A stretch of 64,000 nt of DNA. It comes from Gemmatimonadaceae bacterium. Lineage in GTDB: Bacteria > Gemmatimonadota > Gemmatimonadetes > Gemmatimonadales > Gemmatimonadaceae. This document shows positions 1 to 8,082 of the stretch, one piece after another (position 1 is the stretch's first letter; each line of letters begins with the position of its first letter). The notes beneath the pieces are model-generated. The model was not told the DNA's origin, made no database searches, and was given only the letters and a program-made list of their open reading frames with translations. The stretch lies in assembly GCA_019752115.1 (NCBI GenBank), contig JAIEMN010000012.1, positions 1 to 64,000 of the forward strand, written 5' to 3'. The position numbers and the translations under genes were made by a program.

Positions 1-134
1 CACTCTTTGGCGAGCACCTCAGATGTGCTACGCCGCGACCAGCCGGGGGAAGGCCTTTCTCATTTCAACTTGGATGTGATCAGTTCAGCGACCTTCAGGG
101 AACGCACCAGAGCCAGTCGGGTGTACCACCAACC
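1..134. other. Window-edge segment before lolA
   Basis: No gene is recognised here. One forward frame stays open from base 1 to a TGA at 136-138, so the tail of an upstream protein could end here, but the translation resembles nothing I know. No clear promoter is visible. Confidence 0.3.
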
Positions 135-815
135 ATGATGCATGCCATGAAACCCGCCACGCTGGTGACCGCGCTCACCATCGCCGCCGCACCGACGCTT
201 GTGCGTGCGCAGAGTGCCGACGCCGCGTATGAGAGGGTCGCGAAGGCGTGGGCGAGCACGAAGACGCTCGACGCGAACTTCGAGCAAAAGATTACGAACC
301 CCGTGCTTGGCAAGACGGCCACCTCGCGCGGTCGCTTCCTGCAGCAGCGCCCCGGGAAGGTGTCCATCACCTTCACCGATCCCGCCGGCGATCAGATCGT
401 GGACGACGGCAAGCATCTGTGGGTGTATCTCCCGAGCAGTGCGCCGGGTCAGGTGCTCAAGCTGCCGAGTGATGCGGATGGGGCGATTGTCGCCGATCTG
501 CTCGGGCAGTTGCTCGACACGCCCAAAAAGGCGTTCACCATTTCGGGCGGCGAAAGCAGCACGATCGATGGCAAGAGCACGAAGCGGGTGCAGCTGGTGC
601 CGAAGGCAGCGAACACCGTGCCCTTCAGCAGGGCCGTGCTATGGCTCGATGACGCGAGCGCGCGGCCGGTGCGCGTGCAGGTGATCGACGGTCAGGGGAT
701 CGATCGCACCATCACGCTCACCACCTGGGTGCCCGACGCCGCGCTGCCGGCGAACGCGTTTTCCTTCAAGGTCCCGAAGGGCGCCAAGGTCTCCACCAAG
801 TTGCCCGGGCAGTAA
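135..815 (+). CDS. lolA: Outer-membrane lipoprotein carrier protein LolA
   Basis: Periplasmic chaperone that takes mature lipoproteins from the LolCDE transporter and carries them to the outer membrane. The 226-residue product opens with a signal peptide (hydrophobic stretch ending ...LVRAQ). It continues with the LolA pattern of an early TLDANFEQ-type segment, then RGRFLQQRPGKVSITFTDP, then DGKHLWVYLP, and it has the family's usual length. A second in-frame ATG at 147 gives a more typical Met-Lys signal peptide start. Neither start has a clear Shine-Dalgarno. The gene converges on the S41 protease gene with only eight bases between stops. It implies a diderm envelope. The family call is firm; the exact start is not. 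Confidence 0.88.
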   Translation: MMHAMKPATLVTALTIAAAPTLVRAQSADAAYERVAKAWASTKTLDANFEQKITNPVLGKTATSRGRFLQQRPGKVSITFTDPAGDQIVDDGKHLWVYLPSSAPGQVLKLPSDADGAIVADLLGQLLDTPKKAFTISGGESSTIDGKSTKRVQLVPKAANTVPFSRAVLWLDDASARPVRVQVIDGQGIDRTITLTTWVPDAALPANAFSFKVPKGAKVSTKLPGQ

Positions 816-823
816 CGCGGGAC

Positions 824-2467
824 TCAGGGCGTCGTCGGCACGCTCACCGTGCGGCGCTCGAGACCGCCGAACACATCGCGAGGGGTACGCGCCCCCTGCA
901 GCACCTGCACGGCGCGCTGGAGGGCGAGGTCGTCCTGCGTGCGGCGCAGGAACTCGGCGTCGGCGCCGAACGCGATGCGCGTCATTTCGTAACCGAGCGA
1001 GCGCGAGATCCACGGCGTGGCCGCGTCGAAAATCGCGCGCGGCGGAGCAACCTTCCGGGCGACCAGGTCGGCAAAGACTGCGTCGAGCATCGCCGGCGTC
1101 ACCGGATCGCCGGGCCCCTTGAGCGTGCGCTTGAGCTTCTGGGCTTCGGTCGAGATCGCGTCGCGATACTCCCCAACATGCTTGCCCATGGCGCGCGCGA
1201 GCGCCTGCACCGGTGCCGGCGTGACGGTGTCGCCCACGATCACATCGGGCGTAATCCCGCCGCCGCCAAAGACCGTGCGGCCGTTGTCGGTGCGGAAGCG
1301 CGGCTTGATCGTGTCGGGCACTGTGAGCTTGCCGGTGTCCGGCTCCTCATCGCGATCGTGCGCCGGCGGGCGATTGATGCTGCGCCCCACCGGCGTGTAC
1401 CAGCGGGCGATGGTCAGCCGCAGGCCACCGCCCGACGTGAGCGGATACACGTTCTGTGCACTGCCCTTCCCGAAGCTCGTGACACCCAGCACCACCGCGC
1501 GGTCGTGATCCTGCAACGCACCGGCCACGATCTCGCTGGCGCTCGCGCTGGAGCGATCGACCAGCACCGCCAGGGGCAGCGTGGGCCAGCGCTGCGGCTG
1601 GGAATCCGTGAAGACCTGCGGCGCCGACCCCGGGCGACCGCGCAGCTGCACGATGCTCTGCCCGCGATCGAGGAAGAGCTCGGCCACGCCCACGCCCTGC
1701 TCCAGCAATCCGCCGGGATTGCCACGCAGATCGAGCGCGAGCGAGCGCGCGCCCAGCTTCACGAGCGAATCCACCGCGTTGCTCACTTCCGCGGCCGTCT
1801 CGGCGCTGAAGACGTTCACGTCCACGTAGCCCACACCGTTCGGCAGCAGCGCGATGCGCTGCACCGCGCGCAGATGCACCTTGTCGCGCGTGAGCGTGAA
1901 CGTCTGGCGCTGATCGCCGCGCTCCACGGTGAAGGTCACCGTGCTGCCGGGCGCGCCACGCAGCGCGCGCGAGGTTTCATCGCGCGTCCAATTGCGCGTA
2001 CTCTCCTTGCCCACCATCACGATGCGATCGCCGGCCATGACCCCGGCCTGCTCGGACGGTCCGCCCAGCACCGGTTCGATCACGACCGGCCAGCCGTCGC
2101 GAATATCCACCTGAATGCCGATCCCGGCGTATGTGCCGCTGATCTGCTCGTTCAGGCGACGCATGCGCTCGTCGGTGAGGAACGTGGTGTACGGGTCCTG
2201 CAGCTCGCGCAGCATGCCGGTCACCGCCTTCGCGTAGATCGAGTCGGGACCGATCGAATCGACGTATTTGCGCGACACGGCCGCGACGACCTGATCGAAC
2301 AGGCGCGCGCCACCCAGGGGCGAACGCGACGGCTGGGCCGCCGCCGTGAGATCACGACCGGCCCACCAGCCGCCGAGCGACAGCAGGCCCACAAACACGA
2401 CCGCGGCCACGATGCCCCGCACGCGACGGCGCGGCGGACGTGGGGCGTCGGGAAGCACTTCAGGCAT
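824..2467 (-). CDS. S41 family C-terminal processing protease
   Basis: Membrane-anchored serine protease of the CtpA/Prc family, acting in the periplasm on protein C-termini. The 547-residue product has a basic N-terminus and one membrane segment (GIVAAVVFVGLLSLGGWWAG). A PDZ domain follows (about residues 95-180, with GIGIQVDIRDG and GVMAGDRIVMVG). The S41 catalytic domain then carries the nucleophile in SSASASEIVAGAL and the general-base Lys in TSFGKGSAQ. The start chosen is the ATG at 2467, which overlaps the tmk stop in an ATGCCTGA arrangement. An upstream in-frame start would run deep into tmk. Translational coupling to tmk is likely. Confidence 0.92.
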   Translation of the reverse strand: MPEVLPDAPRPPRRRVRGIVAAVVFVGLLSLGGWWAGRDLTAAAQPSRSPLGGARLFDQVVAAVSRKYVDSIGPDSIYAKAVTGMLRELQDPYTTFLTDERMRRLNEQISGTYAGIGIQVDIRDGWPVVIEPVLGGPSEQAGVMAGDRIVMVGKESTRNWTRDETSRALRGAPGSTVTFTVERGDQRQTFTLTRDKVHLRAVQRIALLPNGVGYVDVNVFSAETAAEVSNAVDSLVKLGARSLALDLRGNPGGLLEQGVGVAELFLDRGQSIVQLRGRPGSAPQVFTDSQPQRWPTLPLAVLVDRSSASASEIVAGALQDHDRAVVLGVTSFGKGSAQNVYPLTSGGGLRLTIARWYTPVGRSINRPPAHDRDEEPDTGKLTVPDTIKPRFRTDNGRTVFGGGGITPDVIVGDTVTPAPVQALARAMGKHVGEYRDAISTEAQKLKRTLKGPGDPVTPAMLDAVFADLVARKVAPPRAIFDAATPWISRSLGYEMTRIAFGADAEFLRRTQDDLALQRAVQVLQGARTPRDVFGGLERRTVSVPTTP

Positions 2468-3170
2468 AGGGATCGTCCAGCAGGGCCGTGGCGGCCAGGG
2501 CAAAGCGTTCCGGCCAGCGCTTGACCAGGACCTCCACGCACCGCGTCGTCACGGCGTCGGGGTCCACGTGCGCGCTGACATCGACCACCGGGCCAATCTC
2601 AGGATGCTGTTGTTGCCACGCGGGTTCGAGCGCGGCCGTGAAGGCGTCGCGCACGCGCGTGTGAAAGGCGGCGTCTTCACGCTCGAGCCGATCGGCCGCA
2701 CCGCGCGCCTGCATGCGGGCCATGGCCACATCCAGCGGCACGGAGAGCAAGAGCGTGAGATCCGGCGCCAACCCACCGGTCGCGACTGCGTTCGCCGCAC
2801 GCAGCGCCTCGATCGGCAGCCCGCGGCCGGCGCCCTGATACGCATACGTGGAGAGCAGGAAGCGATCGACCAGCACGATCGCACCGCTCGCCAGCGCCGG
2901 CTCGATCACTTCGCGTACCAGCTGCGCGCGCGACGCCGCGAAGAGCAGCGCCTCGGCCTCCGGCGCCAGCTGCGACTGCGGGTCGAGCAGCAGTTTGCGG
3001 ATGGCGTCGCCCGCCGACGTGCCACCCGGCTCGCGCACGGGCACGACCTCATGCCCGAGCGCGTGCAACATGGCCGTGAGCTTCTCCCACTGCGTCGTCT
3101 TGCCGACGCCTTCCCCGCCTTCAAGCGCGAGAAAGAGGCCGCGACGCGGGCTCCCCACCGTGTCCGTCAT
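2460..3170 (-). CDS. tmk: Thymidylate kinase
   Basis: Cytoplasmic kinase that converts dTMP to dTDP with ATP for DNA synthesis. The 236-residue product has the P-loop GEGVGKTT near the N-terminus, the REPGGT motif, and the DRFLLSTYAYQG segment that corresponds to the family's DR(Y/F)xxS motif. The start at 3170 (MTDTVG) puts the P-loop about 20 residues in, as is normal; an upstream in-frame start adds an unrelated Arg-rich leader. It lies ten bases after the YlbF-like gene and overlaps the S41 protease gene by eight bases. Confidence 0.95.
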   Translation of the reverse strand: MTDTVGSPRRGLFLALEGGEGVGKTTQWEKLTAMLHALGHEVVPVREPGGTSAGDAIRKLLLDPQSQLAPEAEALLFAASRAQLVREVIEPALASGAIVLVDRFLLSTYAYQGAGRGLPIEALRAANAVATGGLAPDLTLLLSVPLDVAMARMQARGAADRLEREDAAFHTRVRDAFTAALEPAWQQQHPEIGPVVDVSAHVDPDAVTTRCVEVLVKRWPERFALAATALLDDPYA

Positions 3171-3180
3171 GCCGCGTGAA

Positions 3181-3531
3181 TCAGGCGAGAATGATCGGGC
3201 TCGTCGCGCCCTGGCGGATGCCGTCGGCAATCCACTGGTTCACGCGCAGCATGAGCTTGTCGAAGTTGTCCTGCGCCGAGATCGCGGCCTGATACGCCGG
3301 GTTCACCTGCACCTGCTGCAGGAGCGCGTCAAGCTGCTGCTCCATCTCCGGCGTCGGCTCCTCGCCCCGGTCGATCAGCTGCTGCGCGCTGGTGCGGATG
3401 GCTTCCATCTGCCGCAACACCTGCGTGGCCTCGCGATCGTTGTTGAGCGCCTCGCTCGAGCGCTTCACGGCCTTGTATTCATCACTCTGGCCGATCGTGC
3501 GGCCGAGGTCCTTCGCCTTGTCTTCCAGCAT
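3181..3531 (-). CDS. YlbF/YmcA family protein
   Basis: Small 116-residue, mostly helical protein of the Com_YlbF type. In Bacillus, relatives (YlbF, YmcA, YaaT) form a complex affecting RNase Y, competence and biofilm; a role here is only inferred. The sequence has the family features: an early RTIGQSDEYK segment, heptad-like charged helices (QVLRQMEAIR), and NPAYQAAISAQDNFDKLM near the end. The correct start is the ATG at 3531, just after a GGAGG-containing ribosome site. The longer open frame upstream is antisense noise inside prmC. It sits between prmC and tmk in the minus-strand run. Confidence 0.8.
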   Translation of the reverse strand: MLEDKAKDLGRTIGQSDEYKAVKRSSEALNNDREATQVLRQMEAIRTSAQQLIDRGEEPTPEMEQQLDALLQQVQVNPAYQAAISAQDNFDKLMLRVNQWIADGIRQGATSPIILA

Positions 3532-3595
3532 GATATCGGCCTCCTCGGCCGTGCTCAGGGATCCCCTGCGGGATCGTCGACGTCGACGGAACTGC

Positions 3596-4507
3596 TCAGG
3601 ATGTCCACCGGGCGACCAGCACCCGGTCGCGACCCGCCAGATCCCGCACGAGTCGCACCTCGTCGTACCCCTGTGCGCGCGCCAGATCGGCGGTACGCAC
3701 GGCGCGGGTGGCGTCGAGTTCCAGCACCAGCCACCCACCCGGCTCCAGGACGGCCGGCGCGCCGGCCAGAAGAGCCTCATAACGCGCCATGCCGTCCCGG
3801 TCGGCGAACAGCGCCACCGGCGGTTCCCACGCCCGGACGCTCGCCGGCAGGGCGGGCGCCTCGGTATAGGCAATGTATGGCGGGTTCGAGACAATCACAC
3901 GGGCCCCGGCCCCGCCCGGTTTCAGGGTGGCCACGGGGGCCAGATCGGCACCCGCGCGGAACTCGACCGGCGTCGCCGGCGCCACGGCCTCCGCGTTGGC
4001 CTGCGCCACCGCCAGCGCGTCCTGCGACACGTCGGTGGCAATCACCCGAGTAAAGCGTCCCTCGGTCGCCAGCGCGAGGGCAATCGCCCCGGACCCGGTC
4101 CCGATGTCTACGGCCACGCCGCCCGGTGTGCCGGCGGTGACCCGCAGCGCCTCCTCCACCACGATCTCCGTCTCCGGTCGCGGAATGAGCACGCGCGCGT
4201 CCACCGCCAGCACCAGATCGCGGAAGGCCGCCCGTCCGACGCAGTAGGCGAGCGGCTCCCCCTGCCCCCGCCGTGCGGCAGCCCGCTGCACCGCCTGAAC
4301 CTCGTCGGCCGTGAGCTGGTCCCCGAGCGCACTCCGGCGGAGCACGTCGCCGGGCGCCACATCGAGCACGCCGGCCACCAGCAGCTGCGCTTCGCGCAGG
4401 GCATCGGCGCGCACCTCGGGCTCCAGTCGCTCCGCTGCCGCCAACGTGGTCGACACGGCCTGCACCAGCGCCCGCATCGGCAGCACGCCGAGCGGTGCGT
4501 CAGGCAC
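3596..4507 (-). CDS. prmC: Release factor glutamine methyltransferase PrmC
   Basis: SAM-dependent methyltransferase that N5-methylates the Gln of the GGQ motif in peptide chain release factors. The C-terminal methyltransferase domain shows the SAM-binding DIGTGSGAIALALA and the catalytic NPPY (in VIVSNPPYIAY). The helical N-terminal domain precedes it. I chose the GTG at 4507 because it overlaps the prfA stop (GTGCCTGA), the same layout as tmk and the S41 protease, and has an AAGAG upstream. The ATG at 4477 is an alternative. The substrate gene prfA lies directly upstream, the usual prfA-prmC pair. Confidence 0.93.
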   Translation of the reverse strand: MPDAPLGVLPMRALVQAVSTTLAAAERLEPEVRADALREAQLLVAGVLDVAPGDVLRRSALGDQLTADEVQAVQRAAARRGQGEPLAYCVGRAAFRDLVLAVDARVLIPRPETEIVVEEALRVTAGTPGGVAVDIGTGSGAIALALATEGRFTRVIATDVSQDALAVAQANAEAVAPATPVEFRAGADLAPVATLKPGGAGARVIVSNPPYIAYTEAPALPASVRAWEPPVALFADRDGMARYEALLAGAPAVLEPGGWLVLELDATRAVRTADLARAQGYDEVRLVRDLAGRDRVLVARWTS

Positions 4508-5570
4508 TGAGTTTCTCTTCGGCGTTCGCGAGCGCGAGGGCGTCGAGGAATTCGGTGAGATCACCATTCATCACGCGATCGATGTCGTACAACGTCACGC
4601 CGACGCGATGATCCGTCACGCGCCCCTGCGGGAAGTTGTACGTGCGGATCTTGGCCGACCGGTCGCCGGTGCTGACCTGCGATTTGCGCATGCGCGAGCG
4701 CTCGGCTTCCTGCTCGGCCAGTCGCAAGTCGAGCAGGCGGGCGCGCAGCACCTGCATCGCCTTGATCTTGTTCTGCAGCTGCGACTTCTGGTCCTGCTGC
4801 GACACCACGATGCCGGTGGGAATGTGCGTGATGCGCACGGCCGAGTCGGTGGTATTCACGCTCTGGCCGCCGGGGCCCGACGAGCGGAAGACATCGATGC
4901 GCAGGTCCTTGTCTTCGATCTTGAGATCGAGCTCTTCCGCCTCCGGGAGTACCGCCACGGTGGCCGCCGAGGTGTGAATACGCCCCTGCGTTTCGGTGGC
5001 CGGGACGCGCTGCACGCGATGCACGCCCGATTCCCAGCGCAGCACGCCAAAGACGCCGTCGCCGGTGACCTTGAAGACCGACTCCTTGATGCCGCCCAGG
5101 CTGCCTTCGGAATACGAGATGGGCTCGATCTTCCAGCCGCGGCGTTCGATGAAGCGGGAGTACATGCGCGCCAGATCGCCGGCGAAGAGGCCGGCTTCAT
5201 CGCCACCGGTGCCGGCGCGGATTTCCACGATGGCCGGGCGATCATCAAGGGGATCGCGCGGAATGAGAAGCGGCAGGAGCTCCTTCTCGAGCGTTACGCA
5301 CTCGGCCTCGAGTCGTTCGACCTCCGCTTTCGCTTCCGCCGCGAAATCGGGGTCATCGCCGTTCGCGAGGTCTTTCGCATCGGCCAACTCCTGCTCGGCT
5401 TTGTGCAGGCGCTGGACCTTGGCCACGACCTGCGCGAGGCGATGGTGCTCGCGACCGAGTTCAGCCAGCCGCGGGGCGTCCTTCGTCGTCTCGGGATCGG
5501 CCAGCAGCTGCTCCACTTCGGTGGCGCGTGTCAGCGCCTCGGCCATACGGTCGCGAAGGTGGCTCAGCAT
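4500..5570 (-). CDS. prfA: Peptide chain release factor 1
   Basis: Class I release factor that reads UAA and UAG and triggers peptide release on the ribosome. The 356-residue product has the GGQ motif in [17 protein letters not shown] and the PAT-type anticodon-mimic segment ([13 protein letters not shown]), which marks RF1 rather than RF2. Length matches the family. The downstream prmC, whose product methylates the GGQ Gln, overlaps its stop codon. The leader region carries a CRP-like palindrome only 18 bases from this start (see 5588-5601). Confidence 0.97.
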   Translation of the reverse strand: MLSHLRDRMAEALTRATEVEQLLADPETTKDAPRLAELGREHHRLAQVVAKVQRLHKAEQELADAKDLANGDDPDFAAEAKAEVERLEAECVTLEKELLPLLIPRDPLDDRPAIVEIRAGTGGDEAGLFAGDLARMYSRFIERRGWKIEPISYSEGSLGGIKESVFKVTGDGVFGVLRWESGVHRVQRVPATETQGRIHTSAATVAVLPEAEELDLKIEDKDLRIDVFRSSGPGGQSVNTTDSAVRITHIPTGIVVSQQDQKSQLQNKIKAMQVLRARLLDLRLAEQEAERSRMRKSQVSTGDRSAKIRTYNFPQGRVTDHRVGVTLYDIDRVMNGDLTEFLDALALANAEEKLSA

Positions 5571-5582
5571 GTCATCGGGGAA

Positions 5583-5696
5583 TTTCGGTGATACTGGTCA
5601 CTGCGGGCACGTGACCTGCGTCGATAGGATTCGCGCGGGTCGGAAACCACTGACCGCGGCCGCGGACCTGTGGGGCTGGTGCGGGTATCACCGAAA
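5583..5696. repeat. 12-bp inverted repeat between prfA and the CRP/FNR gene
   Basis: TTTCGGTGATAC at 5583-5594 is the exact reverse complement of GTATCACCGAAA at 5685-5696, about 90 bases apart. Each arm contains a GTGAT/ATCAC half-site of the CRP type. The arms flank the centre of the divergent intergenic region (5571-5840). Confidence 0.7.
5588..5601. promoter_or_regulatory. Candidate CRP/FNR operator GTGA-N6-TCAC
   Basis: The bases GTGATACTGGTCAC form the core half-sites and 6-base spacing of the CRP consensus (TGTGA-N6-TCACA). The adjacent regulator has RETVSR in its recognition helix. In E. coli CRP the RETVGR residues contact GTGA half-sites, so self-recognition is plausible. The site is 18 bases upstream of prfA and about 240 upstream of the CRP/FNR start. 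Confidence 0.5.
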
Positions 5697-5840
5697 GATA
5701 ACCGAGACCAACCAGCACAGGGACCGGGACGCCAGTTCGCTGATGGCCGGAGGCGGCTTTGCCGCTCGCTGGTCCCGCACTTCCACCGTACCTTCTGGGT
5801 GTTCGGCCAACGCCGGGCTCCCGCCGACCTGAGGGAACCC

Positions 5841-6575
5841 ATGGTGACATTCGGCACGCCCCCTCTCCGCTTCACGCCTCCGACGATGAGCGTGTCGCTC
5901 GACCGTATTACCGACTTCCTGCAGACGGTCCCGCTCTTCCGGGAACTGGACCGTCCGTCCGTGCGTGGCTTCGCCGAGCTGACGCGCGAGCAGCGCTTTG
6001 CGAAGAACTCGATGATCGTCACCGAGGGCGACGCCGGGGATGCGCTGTTCGTGGTGCGCGCGGGTGAGGTGAAGGTGGTACTCGTGGGCGACGACGGCCG
6101 CGAGGTCATTCTCAACGTGCTGACCGTTGGTGATCACTTTGGCGAGCTCGCGCTGATCGACGGGCGCCCGCGCTCGGCGCACGTGGTCGCCACACAGCCG
6201 TCCATCCTGCTGGTACTGCGCCGGGCCGATTTCCGCCGCCAGGTGGAGCAGAATCCGCAGGTCGCGTGGATGCTCATGGTGGAGCTCTCGCGCCGCCTGC
6301 GGCAGGCCGACGGCACCATCGGCAGCCTGGTGCTGCTCGATGTGCCGGGGCGTGTGGCCAAGGTGCTGCTTGAACATGCGACGCCGGGTGAACCGGCCAC
6401 GCTGGTGAAGCAGCTCACGCACCAGACGATGGCCCACATGATCGGCGCCAGCCGCGAGACGGTCTCGCGCGCGATGGCGGAGTTCCAGGAGAAAGGATTG
6501 ATCTCGGTGCAACGGCGCGTCGTGACGATCACCAACCGACAGGCGCTCGAAGCGCGCGCCCGTCCGAAACTCTGA
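5841..6575 (+). CDS. CRP/FNR family transcriptional regulator
   Basis: DNA-binding regulator of 244 residues. The N-terminal cyclic-nucleotide-binding beta-roll includes HFGELALIDGRPRSAHVVA, which keeps the phosphate-binding-cassette Glu and the RSA triplet of CRP, so a cyclic nucleotide ligand is plausible. The C-terminal winged helix has ASRETVSRAMAEFQEKGLI. There are no cysteines, so an FNR-type Fe-S cluster is excluded. The start at 5841 follows GAGGG at a good distance; a second ATG at 5886 is possible. It begins a plus-strand run with an MBL hydrolase, an ECF sigma factor and its partner. Autoregulation through 5588-5601 is inferred. Confidence 0.93.
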   Translation: MVTFGTPPLRFTPPTMSVSLDRITDFLQTVPLFRELDRPSVRGFAELTREQRFAKNSMIVTEGDAGDALFVVRAGEVKVVLVGDDGREVILNVLTVGDHFGELALIDGRPRSAHVVATQPSILLVLRRADFRRQVEQNPQVAWMLMVELSRRLRQADGTIGSLVLLDVPGRVAKVLLEHATPGEPATLVKQLTHQTMAHMIGASRETVSRAMAEFQEKGLISVQRRVVTITNRQALEARARPKL

Positions 6576-6591
6576 TCCACGATTGACGCCT

Positions 6592-7479
6592 ATGGGGACG
6601 TCCCCGCGGGTCCGCATTCGTTTCTGGGGCACGCGGGGCACCTGCCCGTCGCCGGGGCCGCGGACGGTCCGGTACGGTGGCAACACGCCGTGCGTGGAAG
6701 TCCGCCCGACCCACGCACACGCCGACGATCCGATCATCGTCCTCGACGCCGGGTCGGGCATTCGCCTGCTGGGGCAGTACCTCATGCAGCATGGCGAATC
6801 ACAACGCGCGATTCACGTGTTTCTGTCGCACCGGCACCTGGATCATGTGCAAGGGCTGGCGCACTTCGGGCCGCTCTTCGGGCGCGCGCGTGCCATCCAG
6901 ATCTGCTGCGGCGACAGCGAACACGACACGGTCCCAGCCTTCGTGTCGAGCCTGGTGGCGCCACCCATGTTTCCGCACGTCGAAGGGCTCGCGCGCGCGA
7001 TCGAGACCTGCGAATGGCCCTACGGCAACCGCATCGACGTCGGCGCGCTCTTCCTGACCCGGTATCCTGCGCGCCACCCGGGCGAAGCGGCAGTCTTCCT
7101 CGTGCAGGATGCCGAGGGACCGCTCGTGGCCTATGCCCCGGACAATGAGCTCGGCTACGCCGAGGCCGACCCGGCGCTGGCCGCGTGGCGCACCAGCCTG
7201 GCGCGGTCACTGCGCGGCGTCCCCGTGCTGATCCACGACGCCACCTATCGGGCCGACGAACTGCCGCAGCATCGCGGGTGGGGGCATTCCTCGTCGGCGG
7301 AGGCCGTCCGGTTTGCGATGGAGTGCGAGGCGCGGACGCTCGTGCTCTTCCACCATCATCCCGACCGGGATGACGAGGCGGTCGAGCGCCTGGTGGAGGC
7401 CGCACGGGAGCAGGTGCTGCAGGCCGGCGGGGCGCTCCGGGTGTTGGCGGCGTGGGAGGGGCTGGGAATCGGGGTGTAA
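6592..7479 (+). CDS. MBL-fold metallo-hydrolase
   Basis: Metallo-beta-lactamase fold hydrolase of 295 residues. It shows the metal-binding HRHLDH (in LSHRHLDHVQG) and later His ligands, including LVLFHHHPDRDD. The early RFWGTRGTCPSPGP and YGGNTPCVEV motifs belong to a PhnP/phosphodiesterase-like subgroup. There is no signal peptide, so it is probably cytoplasmic. The substrate is unknown. A cyclic-nucleotide or phosphodiester substrate is suggested only by the CRP-type gene 16 bases upstream. I chose the ATG at 6592; a TTG at 6583 is in frame. Confidence 0.85.
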   Translation: MGTSPRVRIRFWGTRGTCPSPGPRTVRYGGNTPCVEVRPTHAHADDPIIVLDAGSGIRLLGQYLMQHGESQRAIHVFLSHRHLDHVQGLAHFGPLFGRARAIQICCGDSEHDTVPAFVSSLVAPPMFPHVEGLARAIETCEWPYGNRIDVGALFLTRYPARHPGEAAVFLVQDAEGPLVAYAPDNELGYAEADPALAAWRTSLARSLRGVPVLIHDATYRADELPQHRGWGHSSSAEAVRFAMECEARTLVLFHHHPDRDDEAVERLVEAAREQVLQAGGALRVLAAWEGLGIGV

Positions 7480-7524
7480 GGTTTCCGGGCGGCGGTGCAT
7501 TGTAGGGCACTCCAATGCCGACCT

Positions 7525-8082
7525 GTGACCATCCCTTCCCTGTCTGAGCGCGCGCGGCCCGTGCCGGCGCTGATGCCTGATCTGGTGGCCCTGCGCCAGG
7601 GCGAACCGGACGCATTGGCAGCGTGCTACTACGCCCATGCCGGACGGCTGCTGCAGGTGCTCGAGCGCTTCACCAACTCGCGCGCGGATGCGGAAGACGT
7701 CGTGCATGATGTCTTCGTGAAGCTGCCCGAGCTGGTGCGGCGCTACGATGAGCGTGGGCAGTTCAGTGGATGGATCACGCGGCTCGCCATTCGCGCGGCG
7801 CTGATGCGCGGGCGGCGCGACCGGCGGATGCTCCAGCTCGACGACGCGCGCGAGACCGCGGTCGACGACGAGGTGCGCGATGTGATCGCCCTGCGCACGG
7901 CGCACGACGCGATCGCCGCGCTGCCGGAAACGCTGCGGCATGTGCTGGTGCTGCGCGTGATGCTCGACCTGCCTCACGCCGAGATTGCGGCGCTGCTCGG
8001 CATCAGCGTGGGCACCTCGGAGGTGCGCCTGCACCGGGCCATCAAGCAACTGCGCGCGAGCGTAGGAGGCTCGCATGAGTGA
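7525..8082 (+). CDS. ECF-type RNA polymerase sigma factor
   Basis: Sigma-70 family extracytoplasmic-function sigma factor of about 185 residues. Region 2 includes AEDVVHDVFVKLPE and region 4 includes LPHAEIAALLGISVGTSEVR, a typical helix-turn-helix. It has only regions 2 and 4, as expected for ECF factors. The start is uncertain: GTG at 7525 is used, with GTG at 7495 and ATG at 7573 possible. The next gene overlaps it by eight bases (ATGAGTGA) and encodes a one-pass membrane protein, the usual sigma/anti-sigma arrangement. Confidence 0.9.
   Translation: MTIPSLSERARPVPALMPDLVALRQGEPDALAACYYAHAGRLLQVLERFTNSRADAEDVVHDVFVKLPELVRRYDERGQFSGWITRLAIRAALMRGRRDRRMLQLDDARETAVDDEVRDVIALRTAHDAIAALPETLRHVLVLRVMLDLPHAEIAALLGISVGTSEVRLHRAIKQLRASVGGSHE

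Noticed and set aside
5841-6575. FNR-type oxygen sensor
   Set aside because: The protein has no cysteine, so it cannot hold the Fe-S cluster of FNR.
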